A DNA stretch of 39,980 nucleotides from Chloroflexota bacterium. GTDB taxonomy: Bacteria; Chloroflexota; UBA11872; UBA12225. Numbering within the stretch: the stretch's first letter is position 1; each line of letters starts with the position of its first letter. The stretch lies in the NCBI GenBank assembly GCA_030447525.1, contig JAUJOR010000013.1, positions 1 to 39,980 on the forward strand. The letters run 5' to 3'. Position numbers and translations under genes: made by a program. The notes beneath the pieces were generated by a model. That model saw only the letters and a program-made list of their open reading frames with translations. It did no database searches and was not told the DNA's origin. This document shows, piece after piece, positions 27,316-34,710 of the stretch.

Positions 27316-28083
27316 TCAGGCAGAGATGAACCCGCCATCGACGTACAGGACCTGGCCGGTCATGAACGCCGAGGCGCTAGAGGCCAGGTAGACCGCAGGC
27401 CCGGCGAGGTCCTCCGGCGTCCCCCAGCGGCCCATCGGCGTCCGCCCGACGATCCAGCGCGATTGCTGGGGATCATCGTGCACCGGACGGGTCAGCGGGG
27501 TCAAGATCCACCCCGGGGCCAGGGCGTTGACGCGTACCCCGCGTGACGCCCACTCGACGGCCAGCGTCTTCGTCAGCTGCCCGACGGCCCCTTTGGTGGC
27601 GGCGTAGACGCTGCGTAGTGGCAGCCCGAAGCTCGTGGTCAAGGAGGCGATAGTGATGATGCTCCCCGTCCCCCGCTCCAGCATATGCCTTCCGGCCCCC
27701 TGGCAGGCGAAGTACGTCCCGTTGAGATTGAGGTCCACCTGCTGATCGTACTGAGCCTCGGTGACATCCTCCGCCGGCACGCGCACGGCGACTCCAGCGG
27801 CCGTCAACAAGACGTCGAGCTGACCCAGGTCGTCGATCGCCCGGCCGACGACCTCATGCGCCCCGCTCGCCCCGGTAACGTCCCCGCACACGATCACCGC
27901 CCGGCGCCCCATGGCCCGCACCTGGCCGGCCACCACTTCTAGCTCGCTCGAAGTGCGGCTGTTGACCGCCACGTCGGCGCCGGCCTCGGCAAAGGCCAGG
28001 GCCAGCCGGCGCCCGATCCCCCGGCCGGCGCCGGTGACCAGGGCCGTCTTGCCCGCCAGCGAGAAGCTGTCCAAAACTGCCAC
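27316..28083 (-). CDS. Short-chain dehydrogenase/reductase, gluconate 5-dehydrogenase/KduD type
   Basis: 255 residues from the GTG at 28083, chosen because GGAGG lies seven bases upstream; the earlier in-frame codons have no protein character. The Rossmann motif is TGAGRGIG (17-24), and the catalytic Ser147, Tyr160 and Lys164 lie in IASLTTSFG...YAATK. The C-terminus GQVLYVDGGF is standard for classical SDRs. Closest in feel to gluconate 5-dehydrogenase or 2-deoxygluconate 3-dehydrogenase, which interconvert keto- and hydroxy-sugar acids with NAD(P). The nearby SAF/UxaA dehydratase genes make a sugar-acid pathway plausible. Exact substrate unknown. Confidence 0.85.
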   Translation of the reverse strand: MAVLDSFSLAGKTALVTGAGRGIGRRLALAFAEAGADVAVNSRTSSELEVVAGQVRAMGRRAVIVCGDVTGASGAHEVVGRAIDDLGQLDVLLTAAGVAVRVPAEDVTEAQYDQQVDLNLNGTYFACQGAGRHMLERGTGSIITIASLTTSFGLPLRSVYAATKGAVGQLTKTLAVEWASRGVRVNALAPGWILTPLTRPVHDDPQQSRWIVGRTPMGRWGTPEDLAGPAVYLASSASAFMTGQVLYVDGGFISA

Positions 28084-28226
28084 GCCTACCTCCGATTGAT
28101 GCCATGGCCAACAGCGGACGCGGGGTTGCAGCGCCGGCACCGCTACGTTGAGCGAGCGACGGAGCAGTCGGTGACTCTCTAGCCAGCGCGGGCCCTGGAA
28201 TCCGGGCGCCGGCGTGCCGGTGGGGG

Positions 28227-28254
28227 AGTATACGCCACACTTCGACGGACCCAA
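28227..28254 (-). promoter_or_regulatory. Candidate promoter of the SDR gene
   Basis: Minus strand: -35 TTGGGT (28254-28249), a 16-bp spacer, -10 TATACT (28232-28227, 5 of 6). It lies just after the terminator of the upstream zinc-finger unit, giving a leader of about 140 nt. Confidence 0.45.
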
Positions 28255-28255
28255 G

Positions 28256-28295
28256 AAAGAACCGGAGCGACGGCCGTGGCGGGCCGTCGCTCCGG
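28256..28295 (-). terminator. Strong rho-independent terminator of the zinc-finger unit
   Basis: A perfect 14-bp stem (arms 28282-28295 and 28262-28275) with a 6-base loop, followed on the minus strand by TTCTTTCTT. It closes the riboswitch-controlled transcript 110 nt after the zinc-finger stop codon. Confidence 0.85.
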
Positions 28296-28340
28296 GGCGA
28301 GTGAGGAGAAGGAAGGAGAGAGAGGGGTTTAGTCCTGTGC

Positions 28341-28385
28341 CAGACCTCTCGGTAACAGACCTCTCGGTAGCAGACTTCTCGGTGC
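28341..28385. repeat. Three tandem 15-bp repeats
   Basis: Units CAGACCTCTCGGTAA, CAGACCTCTCGGTAG and CAGACTTCTCGGTGC lie end to end between the zinc-finger stop and the terminator hairpin. The first two differ at one base. They fall in the 3' untranslated part of the minus-strand transcript. Confidence 0.85.
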
Positions 28386-28404
28386 TTGCATGACCTTGGT
28401 GCGC

Positions 28405-28698
28405 TCAGTCCATGCGCAAGACGGGGTGCTGCGCCCGCACCACGTGCTCGGCGGCCCGTTGCGCCTCGGCGAAGTCCACACTACACAGCGGGCAGTGAAA
28501 CTCGCCTCCCCCCCACCACGTGGCGCGCTGCTGTAGTAGCTCCCGCTTCACGGCATGCAGGGTATGCAGCCCCCTGGCCTGCGCCCTCTCGGATACCGCC
28601 GCTTGGGAGAGGGTAGCCCCCCCAGGGACATGGTCACGCACTCCGTCGTACGTACCCAGGGCGCTCCTGCTCGATGCCACCGCTTGACGGACGATCAC
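28405..28698 (-). CDS. C2H2 zinc-finger microprotein under a c-di-AMP riboswitch
   Basis: 97 residues from the GTG at 28698. An in-frame GTG at 28641 would give 78 residues, close to the 76 of its paralogue at 31140-31370; neither start has a good ribosome site, so the start is unsure. The C-terminal half has a single Cys2His2 finger, FHCPLC-x12-H-x5-H, ending HPVLRMD. From VSERAQARGL to the finger it aligns without gaps to the paralogue. Function unknown; nucleic-acid binding is possible by fold. It is the only gene between the riboswitch terminator and the downstream terminator, so it is the natural target of the riboswitch. Confidence 0.72.
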   Translation of the reverse strand: MIVRQAVASSRSALGTYDGVRDHVPGGATLSQAAVSERAQARGLHTLHAVKRELLQQRATWWGGGEFHCPLCSVDFAEAQRAAEHVVRAQHPVLRMD

Positions 28699-28780
28699 GT
28701 CCCTTACGCCATCCCCTGTCCGCCCCGAGGGAGTGCCCTACACCCCGTTGGTGGGAGTGCCCAGCGCCCCTCAGCGGACA

Positions 28781-28811
28781 AACAAAAAGGCCGAAGGAAT
28801 AGCCTTCGGTC
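28781..28811 (-). terminator. Intrinsic terminator (expression platform) of the c-di-AMP riboswitch
   Basis: Minus strand: stem CCGAAGG / CCTTCGG (28809-28803 and 28797-28791), loop CTATT, extended by G-U and A-T pairs and followed by CCTTTTTGTTTG. It sits 10-30 nt after the aptamer and before the ORF, the expected place for ligand-controlled termination. Confidence 0.85.
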
Positions 28812-28820
28812 TCATCAAGA

Positions 28821-28957
28821 CGCTACTCCTCTTCCAGATGCCTACGGAGTTAGCTGACGGGTTCGGGCTGAAAGAGCTGCCCTATCCCTCCGTTAGGAGG
28901 GAATACACCCCAGGTATTGGGTCCCCCGTTCCCGCGGCTGCGGGATTCGGCTGCGCT
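28821..28957 (-). ncRNA. Cyclic-di-AMP riboswitch (ydaO/yuaA class) aptamer
   Basis: Read on the minus strand, the conserved ydaO/yuaA blocks occur in order: GCCGAATCCCG...CGGGAACGGGGGACCCAA, TGGGGTGTATTCCC, GGGATAGGGC, AGCCCGAACC, CCGTCAGCTAACTCCGTAGG (within 28840-28861) and GGAAGAGGAG. These match the consensus (GGGGGACCCAAU, UGGGGUGAAUCC, CCCGUCAGCUAACCUCGUAGGC) with few changes. This class binds c-di-AMP and usually turns genes off, mostly those for wall hydrolases and K+ or osmolyte transport. Here a promoter lies upstream and a terminator then a zinc-finger ORF lie downstream. Confidence 0.92.
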
Positions 28958-29040
28958 ATTCAGTTGCTAGGTTCGATGCTACCGACTGTATCCGGCCCCG
29001 ACCCTACAATTCGCGTACCGCCAGGCCGGCTGTCGAGAAG

Positions 29041-29069
29041 ACTATAGCCTGCCCGCCCCTGCCCGTCAA
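29041..29069 (-). promoter_or_regulatory. Promoter of the c-di-AMP riboswitch transcript
   Basis: Minus strand: -35 TTGACG (29069-29064, 5 of 6), exactly 17 bp, -10 TATAGT (29046-29041, 5 of 6). The predicted start near 29034 lies about 75 nt before the aptamer. It is the best sigma70-type match in this part of the window. Confidence 0.75.
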
Positions 29070-29131
29070 GCGTTTTGCGCGCTCCGCCGGCGAACTGCTT
29101 CTAGCGCCCCGGCCATGGTGTAGGGATGCGG

Positions 29132-29147
29132 GCGACCCGCGGGTCGC
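29132..29147. repeat. 16-bp perfect palindrome upstream of the SAF gene
   Basis: GCGACCCG followed by its reverse complement CGGGTCGC, immediately before a TATGAT (-10-like, 29153-29158). It is placed to act as an operator for the SAF-domain gene starting at 29219. The -35 region is poor, as expected of a regulated promoter. Confidence 0.4.
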
Positions 29148-29218
29148 GCCGCTATGATCATCCTCGGTGCGACGGGAGGCACCACGCCGATCAAGCCGGG
29201 ATGGGGGGAGGACGGATA

Positions 29219-29557
29219 GTGGAGACATCGGAGCGTCGCCTGGTGCACGTCTTGCATGCGGCGGACAACGTAGCCACTGCCCTGGTGGAGCTCACCCCCG
29301 GAATGGCCGTCGAGGTATGTCAGGACGGCGAGCCGATACGTGTGCAGGTGCGCACAGCCATCCCCTTCGGGCACAAGCTGGCCCTGGTGGCGATCCCTCG
29401 TGGCCACTCGGTGGTCAAGTACGGAGAGGTGATTGGGCTGGCGACAGAGGAGATACCGCCCGGAGAGCACGTCCACGTCCACAATGTGGAGTCCCAACGC
29501 GGGCGGGGGGACCTGGCTCATCCCTTGGATGAGGCTGGAATGCGGCCGGCTACTTGA
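29219..29557 (+). CDS. SAF-domain dehydratase small subunit (UxaA N-terminal / SuyA-like)
   Basis: 112 residues from the GTG at 29219, set by a GGGGGGAGGA ribosome site seven bases upstream. The SAF fold is visible as DNVATALVELTPGMAV, AIPFGHKLALVAIPRG and HSVVKYGEVIGLATEEIPPGEHVHVHNVES, which is the N-terminal domain of altronate/galactarate dehydratase. In E. coli UxaA this is fused to the large domain; here the large domain is a separate gene at 31517, as in split enzymes such as sulfolactate sulfo-lyase SuyAB. The 3' end overlaps the convergent LarA-like gene by 8 bp. Confidence 0.88.
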   Translation: METSERRLVHVLHAADNVATALVELTPGMAVEVCQDGEPIRVQVRTAIPFGHKLALVAIPRGHSVVKYGEVIGLATEEIPPGEHVHVHNVESQRGRGDLAHPLDEAGMRPAT

Positions 29558-30800
29558 TCACGAAGGCCGGGCCCAGGCGTCCCTCGGCGTCGAATGCCAG
29601 AAGGGCCGGCGGGGCAAGCACCTCCATCGCCTCGTTCCCCTCTACCACCGGCAGGAGGGCCTCGGAGACGTAGAGCTCCTCGAGGCGCAGCGTGCTGTGC
29701 GCCCGAACAAGACGGATTTCCCCAGTTGCGCCGGAGGTCTTGATCGCCGCCTCAATGGCTTCACGGTCGCTGGCCATGGTCATGGGGATGCGCGCGATGT
29801 CCGGGGCGTTGGCCGTCAGACAGTTCATATACATGGCCCCGTAATCGATCGCCTCTACCAGGCGGCGGGTGGTGAAATCCGCCCATCCGATGCCAGTGGC
29901 GTTTCCGTGCGACTCGGGCGTCACGTCACGCACGACGATGCGCCGGTAGTCCGGCCTGCGCTCCCCCCCCAGCCGCCGCCACATGCCGATGACGTTGGGA
30001 TCCATCCCGCTGCCGGAGATGTTCTTGCCGATCCAGTCCACCACCAGCACGTCTAACTGCTGGAACGGGATCCGTGGCAGCAAGCTGTTGCTGAGCTTCA
30101 ACAGGGCGGCGTCGGTGGCGTGGAACTGGTCTGGGGGCACGGCGACGATGCAGAACGGGTCGTCGGCGGCGTTCTCCACCACGGCCAGGCCCAGGATCAC
30201 CTTCCCTGTCCCCAGGGCAACGGCGGCGGCCTCGGGGATGGTCTGGGCCAGGCCGGCGGCGTGCATCGTCTCGGCCCCGCGCTGCTTTCCCAGTCCGACG
30301 GACAGCATCTTACAGAGGCCACTCTCGATGGGGGCCTTGAAGGCCGTGTGGGCCTTTACCCGGCCCAGGACGAGGACGCCGTCCGCCTCCCAGGCGTGGC
30401 GATCGATGTACACCGGCACGCCCCGCGCCGTGTGCCCGATCTCCACAACATCCATCGTGGCCAGGACCGGGGCGCCGACGGTGGCCTGGCACACCCCATA
30501 GCCCTCCAGTACCTCCCGCTGTCCTTCAACCGTTGCCCCGCCGTGACTCCCCATCGCCGGGACAATGAAGGGTCGTGCCCCCAGGTGGCGCAGTGCATCA
30601 ACCGCGGCCCCCACGAGGGCCGGCAACTGGCTGATGCCACGGCTCCCCACGGTGATGGCGATGCGGGCCCCTGGGCGCAGGCGGCGGGCGACGTCCGAGC
30701 CGGCCATGGCCGCGTCTACGGCGCCGCGGACGTCCAGGATGTGTTCACCTGCGAAGCGCTGACGCACTCGGGCGACACGGGGCAGCTCCACCGTATTCAT
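29550..30800 (-). CDS. LarA-like protein (lactate racemase N-terminal domain family, DUF2088)
   Basis: 416 residues from the ATG at 30800, with GGGAG eight bases upstream; this is the usual LarA length. Segments such as RIAITVGSRGI, GARPFIVPAMGSHGGAT (His86), GVLVLGRVKAHTAFKAPIESGLCKMLSVGLGKQ and VVDWIGKNISGSGMD mark the family. Characterised members racemise lactate or other 2-hydroxy acids with a nickel-pincer cofactor that needs LarB, LarC and LarE, none of which are in this window. The gene lies between the two halves of a split dehydratase on the opposite strand. Substrate unknown; a hydroxy-acid racemase or epimerase is plausible. Confidence 0.8.
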   Translation of the reverse strand: MNTVELPRVARVRQRFAGEHILDVRGAVDAAMAGSDVARRLRPGARIAITVGSRGISQLPALVGAAVDALRHLGARPFIVPAMGSHGGATVEGQREVLEGYGVCQATVGAPVLATMDVVEIGHTARGVPVYIDRHAWEADGVLVLGRVKAHTAFKAPIESGLCKMLSVGLGKQRGAETMHAAGLAQTIPEAAAVALGTGKVILGLAVVENAADDPFCIVAVPPDQFHATDAALLKLSNSLLPRIPFQQLDVLVVDWIGKNISGSGMDPNVIGMWRRLGGERRPDYRRIVVRDVTPESHGNATGIGWADFTTRRLVEAIDYGAMYMNCLTANAPDIARIPMTMASDREAIEAAIKTSGATGEIRLVRAHSTLRLEELYVSEALLPVVEGNEAMEVLAPPALLAFDAEGRLGPAFVIK

Positions 30801-31139
30801 AAGCCATCTCCCATCCCCCGGGTGTCGCCCCGGGCGTGTAAGGTAGGGTACAGAATCGGTACCAAATAGCCTTGTGGCGGCCCGGCAGGTGTGGTACGGT
30901 TGCGCCCGACCCGCGAGGTAGAGCCGGCCCCCCTTGAAGAAGGTCGGAGCTTCGGCGCAAACCCTTCCTCGTTCACCTGCGGGTTTCCTATCGAGCGGTA
31001 GGCCACGGACCATCCATCCCTACCCCCGTGCCCTGCTGTGGACCAAGACCAGACACCAATCGACCGATCACTTGCTTAGTAATAGAGGCCGGAGGATGAA
31101 CGCCGTCCGGCGGCTTGGGCTCAGGGAGGCAAAGGATAG
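30801..31139. other. Divergent intergenic region
   Basis: 339 bp between the LarA-like gene (leading left) and the second zinc-finger gene (leading right). No ORF here looks like a protein and no second ydaO-type riboswitch is present. Promoters for both genes should lie here, but I see no pair good enough to call. Confidence 0.5.
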
Positions 31140-31370
31140 ATGACCACGGTTGTGCAGAGCAGGGCCTCAACGCTCTCGGAAAAGGCTCAGCGCCTGGGAT
31201 TGGCGAGCCGGGAAGACGTGGACAAGGAGTTCCAGGCGGCCAAGACCGGGTGGTCCAAAGGCACGGAATACCATTGCCCGTTCTGCAACAAGGACTTCTG
31301 GTCACCGTCTGGAGCACGCAAGCACATGAAGACGCAAGACCATCCCGTCCTCCGCTGGGACTGGTACTAG
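31140..31370 (+). CDS. C2H2 zinc-finger microprotein, second paralogue
   Basis: 76 residues, ATG start with GGGAGG ten bases upstream. After a Ser/Thr-rich start comes LSEKAQRLGLASREDVDKEF, then the finger YHCPFC-x12-H-x5-H and the tail HPVLRWDWY. The 38 residues before and into the finger align gaplessly with the protein at 28405-28698. The Cys2His2 spacing, with the hydrophobic Phe, resembles eukaryotic-type fingers rather than the longer MucR/Ros finger. It precedes the dehydratase large-subunit gene by 146 bp and may share a transcript with it. Function unknown. Confidence 0.82.
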   Translation: MTTVVQSRASTLSEKAQRLGLASREDVDKEFQAAKTGWSKGTEYHCPFCNKDFWSPSGARKHMKTQDHPVLRWDWY

Positions 31371-31516
31371 CCCCGAGGCGGGCGCAGCCCGCCGGGACGC
31401 GCACCAGCACGCAGGGCCGGTGAGCGTGGGAGTTGACGCCCCTGTGTCGCGCTCTGTAGTCTGTCAATAGTGCCTGGCTGCCCGGATGCGGGCGTTTGGG
31501 GGCGCCCTAGAGCCAG

Positions 31517-32743
31517 GTGGCGCAGAGAGGAGCGGGCACGAGGGTGGTCAACACGGCAGCACCGGGCATGTTCTGGGGATACCGGCGGGAAGACGGCAGC
31601 GCCGGAATCCGTAACCACCTGGTCGTCATTCCATCGGTCATCTGCGCCAATACCGTGGCCCAGCGTGTGGCCGCGCTCCTCCCCGGTGCGGTTGCTGTTC
31701 CCCACCCGCACGGCTGCGCCCAGGTGGGGGACGACGTTACGCAAACGGAGAAAGTGCTCGCCGGCACGGCCGCCAATCCGAACGTGGGGGCGGCCCTAAT
31801 CATCGGGCTCGGCTGCGAGACGTGCCAGGCCAGTCACGTGGCCGACCTGGCCCAGGGGTTGGCCCCAGGGCGCCCAATGGAATCTTTCTACATTCAGGAA
31901 ACCGGCGGCTCGATCAAGGCCATCTCCCACGGTGTCGAGCTCGGCAAGCGCCTGATGGAGCGCATCGGCGCCCAGCAGCGAGAGATGATTCCCCTCTCGG
32001 AGCTGATCGTCGCCACCGAGTGCGGTGGGCTGGACGTCTCTTCTATGCTGGCCGCCAACCCCACCGTGGGGCTGGTCTCGGATGGGGTTATAGCGGCCGG
32101 TGGCACGGTGCTCCTGACGGAGACGCCGGAGCTGGTGGGCGCTGAGGACGTCCTGGCCCGTCGGGCGCGCGACCCACAGGTCGCTCAGCGCCTGCGCCAG
32201 GTCCTCCAGGGGGCGGGGCGAGAGGTCGCCCGTGCCGCCCAGCGGGGCGGGCCGGCGGGGCAAACCGGCGCAGGTGACCTCTCGCCACTTGGGCTCGACG
32301 GGACGACTACGCCCGCCGAAGCGAGCTTGAGCTGCCTGGAAAAGGCCGGTTCAAGTCGGGTGGAGGGCGTCTTGACCTTTGCCAGCCGCCCGACCGGCCG
32401 GGGCCTCTACGTCATGGACGGCCCGGCGCAGGAGACTGTGGCCGTCTCGGCCATGGCCGCCGCCGGGGCCCAGGTTTGTCTCTTCACCACCGGTCGTGGG
32501 TCGCCGCTGGGTAACGCCATTGCCCCGGTGATCAAGGTGTGTGGCAATCCTGAGACTCTCGAGCGCATGGGCGACAATGTGGACTTCGCCACTACGGCGG
32601 TGATGGAGGGGTCGGAGGCCCCTGATGACGCCGCCCCCCGTCTGTTGCAGCTCCTCCTCGACGTCTGCGGCGGCCAGTTGACCAACGCCGAGACCATCGG
32701 CCATCAGGAGTTCGGTATCCACCGCATCGGCCCTACGGTGTGA
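31517..32743 (+). CDS. UxaA/GarD-family dehydratase large subunit (or SuyB-like)
   Basis: 408 residues from the GTG at 31517; a GTG at 31544 after GAGAGGAGC is an equally possible start. Hallmarks are FWGYRREDGSAGIRNHLVVIPSV, HPHGCAQ, LIIGLGCETCQ, ETGGSIKAI and VATECGGLDVSSMLAANP. The conserved cysteines suggest an iron-dependent lyase. It is the C-terminal domain of altronate/galactarate dehydratases and of sulfolactate sulfo-lyase SuyB. It pairs naturally with the SAF subunit at 29219, although a LarA-like gene and a zinc-finger gene lie between. Which sugar or hydroxy acid it eliminates from cannot be told from sequence alone. Confidence 0.88.
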   Translation: MAQRGAGTRVVNTAAPGMFWGYRREDGSAGIRNHLVVIPSVICANTVAQRVAALLPGAVAVPHPHGCAQVGDDVTQTEKVLAGTAANPNVGAALIIGLGCETCQASHVADLAQGLAPGRPMESFYIQETGGSIKAISHGVELGKRLMERIGAQQREMIPLSELIVATECGGLDVSSMLAANPTVGLVSDGVIAAGGTVLLTETPELVGAEDVLARRARDPQVAQRLRQVLQGAGREVARAAQRGGPAGQTGAGDLSPLGLDGTTTPAEASLSCLEKAGSSRVEGVLTFASRPTGRGLYVMDGPAQETVAVSAMAAAGAQVCLFTTGRGSPLGNAIAPVIKVCGNPETLERMGDNVDFATTAVMEGSEAPDDAAPRLLQLLLDVCGGQLTNAETIGHQEFGIHRIGPTV

Positions 32744-32978
32744 GTGGAGTCGCAGGTCTTGAGTGCGAGATCTCAAGCCCGGCGTCCCCATCTGTCCCTC
32801 ACGACCCGCCATTCGCCCCTGTGGGAGCGCCTGGGAGACAGGCGACCGTCGGGCGCGGCACCAGGCTCTGTATGCGTCGCCGGGAGAGGGCCGTAGCGGG
32901 ACGTCGACGACGGGGGTCACGAGCCTTCTTCTATATCGTTGTAGGTGCGTAGTAGGTGGGTGAGCGGGTATCCGCCAG

Positions 32979-34379
32979 ATGACGGTTCCGGCCGAGCTGC
33001 GCCGCCTCCCCAGCGTGGACGCCCTGTTGCGACACCCCGACGTGGCCGCCCTCAGCGGGCCCCTCCCCAGGGAGGTGGTGACGGGGCTGGTGCGTGACGA
33101 GCTGGCCGACCGGCGGGGGCGACTGCGGGCGCCGGATGGCACGACCGCCGGGGTGCCGCCGGGGAACGGGGATCTAGGGGCACTCGTCGCCGGGGTGCTC
33201 CGGCGGGCATCGGCCCTGGCTGTCCCCAGCCTGCGCCGGGTGATCAATGCCACGGGGGTCGTGCTCCATACCAACCTGGGGCGCGCCCCGCTCAGCTCGG
33301 CCGCGGCGCGGGCCATGGCGGAGGTCGCTTCCGGGTACGCCAACATCGAGTACGAGCTCGCCGGCGGGGAGCGAGGGTCGCGCCACAGCCACCTGGACGG
33401 CCTTATCAGCCGCCTCACCGGGGCCGCGGCCGCCCTGGCGGTCAACAACACGGCCGCCGCCGTCCTGCTCGTCCTGGCTGAGCTGGCCGCCGGGCGCGAG
33501 GTGGTCGTCTCCCGCGGGCAGGCGATCGAGATCGGGGGGGGCTTCCGCATCCCGGACGTCTTGCGCCAGAGCGGCGCCCGGTTGGTGGAGGTGGGAACGA
33601 CCAACCGGACTCGCCTGGCGGACTACGCGGCCGCCATCGGCCCCCAAACCGGTGCCCTCCTGAACGTCCACACCAGCAACTTCCGAGTCGTCGGTTTCAC
33701 CGAGGCCGTGTCGCCGGCGGCGCTGGCGGCACTGGGTCGCGAGCGGGGCGTCCCCACCGTGGGCGACCAGGGCAGCGGCTGTCTCCTGCCGACCGAGCGC
33801 TTCGGTATCGCCGCGGAGCTGCGGGAGCCGACGGTGCAGGAGTACGTCGCCGCCGGCATGGACCTGGTCTGCTTCTCCGGGGACAAGCTGCTCGGCGGGC
33901 CGCAGGCGGGGATCATCGCCGGCCGGGCGGACCTGATCGCCCGCCTGAAGCAACACCCCTTAGCCCGCGCCCTGCGCCTGGACAAGGTGGCCATCGCCGG
34001 GCTGGCAGCCACCCTGCGGCACTACCAGCTACGGGAAGCGGAACGAGAAGTGCCCGTCTGGCGCATGATCGCCCGGCCACTGGAAGAGCTGCAGGCCATG
34101 GCCGAGAGCTGGGCGGCGAGCCTGCGCCGCCAAGGGTTAGACGCCGGCGTCCAGCGCGCCGAGTCCGCCGTGGGTGGGGGCTCCCTCCCCGGCGTCACCC
34201 TCCCTACCTACGTCGTCACTCTACAGCCAAGCACCGCCGTCGATGACGCCGCCGCCGCGCTGCGACGGGGCCATCCTGCGGTCGTCGCTCGCATCGCCGC
34301 CGACCGCTTGCTGTTCGACCCCCGCACCGTCCTCCCAGAAGACGAAGCCCCACTGCTCGCCGCCCTGGCTGCCGTCTAA
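32979..34379 (+). CDS. selA: L-seryl-tRNA(Sec) selenium transferase
   Basis: 466 residues, full length. The N-terminal domain begins LRRLPSVDALL. The PLP-dependent core contains RRVINATGVVLHTNLGRAPLS, GYANIEYEL, VNNTAAAVLLVL and the PLP lysine 303 in CFSGDKLLGGPQAG. It converts Ser-tRNA(Sec) to Sec-tRNA(Sec) with selenophosphate, which implies that the genome makes selenoproteins. The partner genes selB, selC and selD are not in the window, and selB does not follow as it often does. No strong ribosome site is seen before the ATG, but the N-terminus agrees with the family. Confidence 0.95.
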   Translation: MTVPAELRRLPSVDALLRHPDVAALSGPLPREVVTGLVRDELADRRGRLRAPDGTTAGVPPGNGDLGALVAGVLRRASALAVPSLRRVINATGVVLHTNLGRAPLSSAAARAMAEVASGYANIEYELAGGERGSRHSHLDGLISRLTGAAAALAVNNTAAAVLLVLAELAAGREVVVSRGQAIEIGGGFRIPDVLRQSGARLVEVGTTNRTRLADYAAAIGPQTGALLNVHTSNFRVVGFTEAVSPAALAALGRERGVPTVGDQGSGCLLPTERFGIAAELREPTVQEYVAAGMDLVCFSGDKLLGGPQAGIIAGRADLIARLKQHPLARALRLDKVAIAGLAATLRHYQLREAEREVPVWRMIARPLEELQAMAESWAASLRRQGLDAGVQRAESAVGGGSLPGVTLPTYVVTLQPSTAVDDAAAALRRGHPAVVARIAADRLLFDPRTVLPEDEAPLLAALAAV

Positions 34380-34548
34380 GCGCCACGCCCCGGTGCCACC
34401 GGTGCTACCGGCGGCGCCAGATGCTGCCGGCAGAACAAGCCCCTGATCCGTCGCCCCTGGTACGCCTGCATCGCCGTAGGGCGGCCCCCGTACTAGCTGC
34501 ACCTGCCGGCCGCCTCGGTGGCGCTTCCACGCCGGGGCTCTGCGGGGC
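34380..34548. other. Gap between selA and the greA promoter
   Basis: GC-rich sequence without a convincing ORF or a clear terminator; only short imperfect GCCGGCGG-type repeats are visible. Confidence 0.4.
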
Positions 34549-34554
34549 TATAAT
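34525..34554 (+). promoter_or_regulatory. Promoter of greA-lysS
   Basis: A perfect -10 TATAAT (34549-34554) with a weak -35 TTCCAC 18 bp upstream (34525-34530). The leader is about 150 nt to the greA ATG. Confidence 0.6.
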
Positions 34555-34710
34555 GCACCCTGTAGCCGCGGCGCACGGGGACTGCGGACTACCTGGACGC
34601 TGCCCCCCGCCCTATGCGCCCGGTGGAACTGAGGGCCTGGCTCTCGGTTCTTTGTTTTGTGGCGGCGCGCAAGGTAGCGCGACGACGACGCAGCACGAGG
34701 GTGGAAAGCT

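Noticed and set aside
26985..27338. Minus-strand open frames in the gap beside the SDR gene
   Set aside because: Arg/Pro/Gly-rich with no motif, overlapping the SDR 3' end, and without a ribosome site.
32758..32777. CTTGAG/CTCAAG hairpin after the dehydratase gene as a terminator
   Set aside because: Only a 6-bp stem with an 8-base loop and no T-tract; too weak to call.
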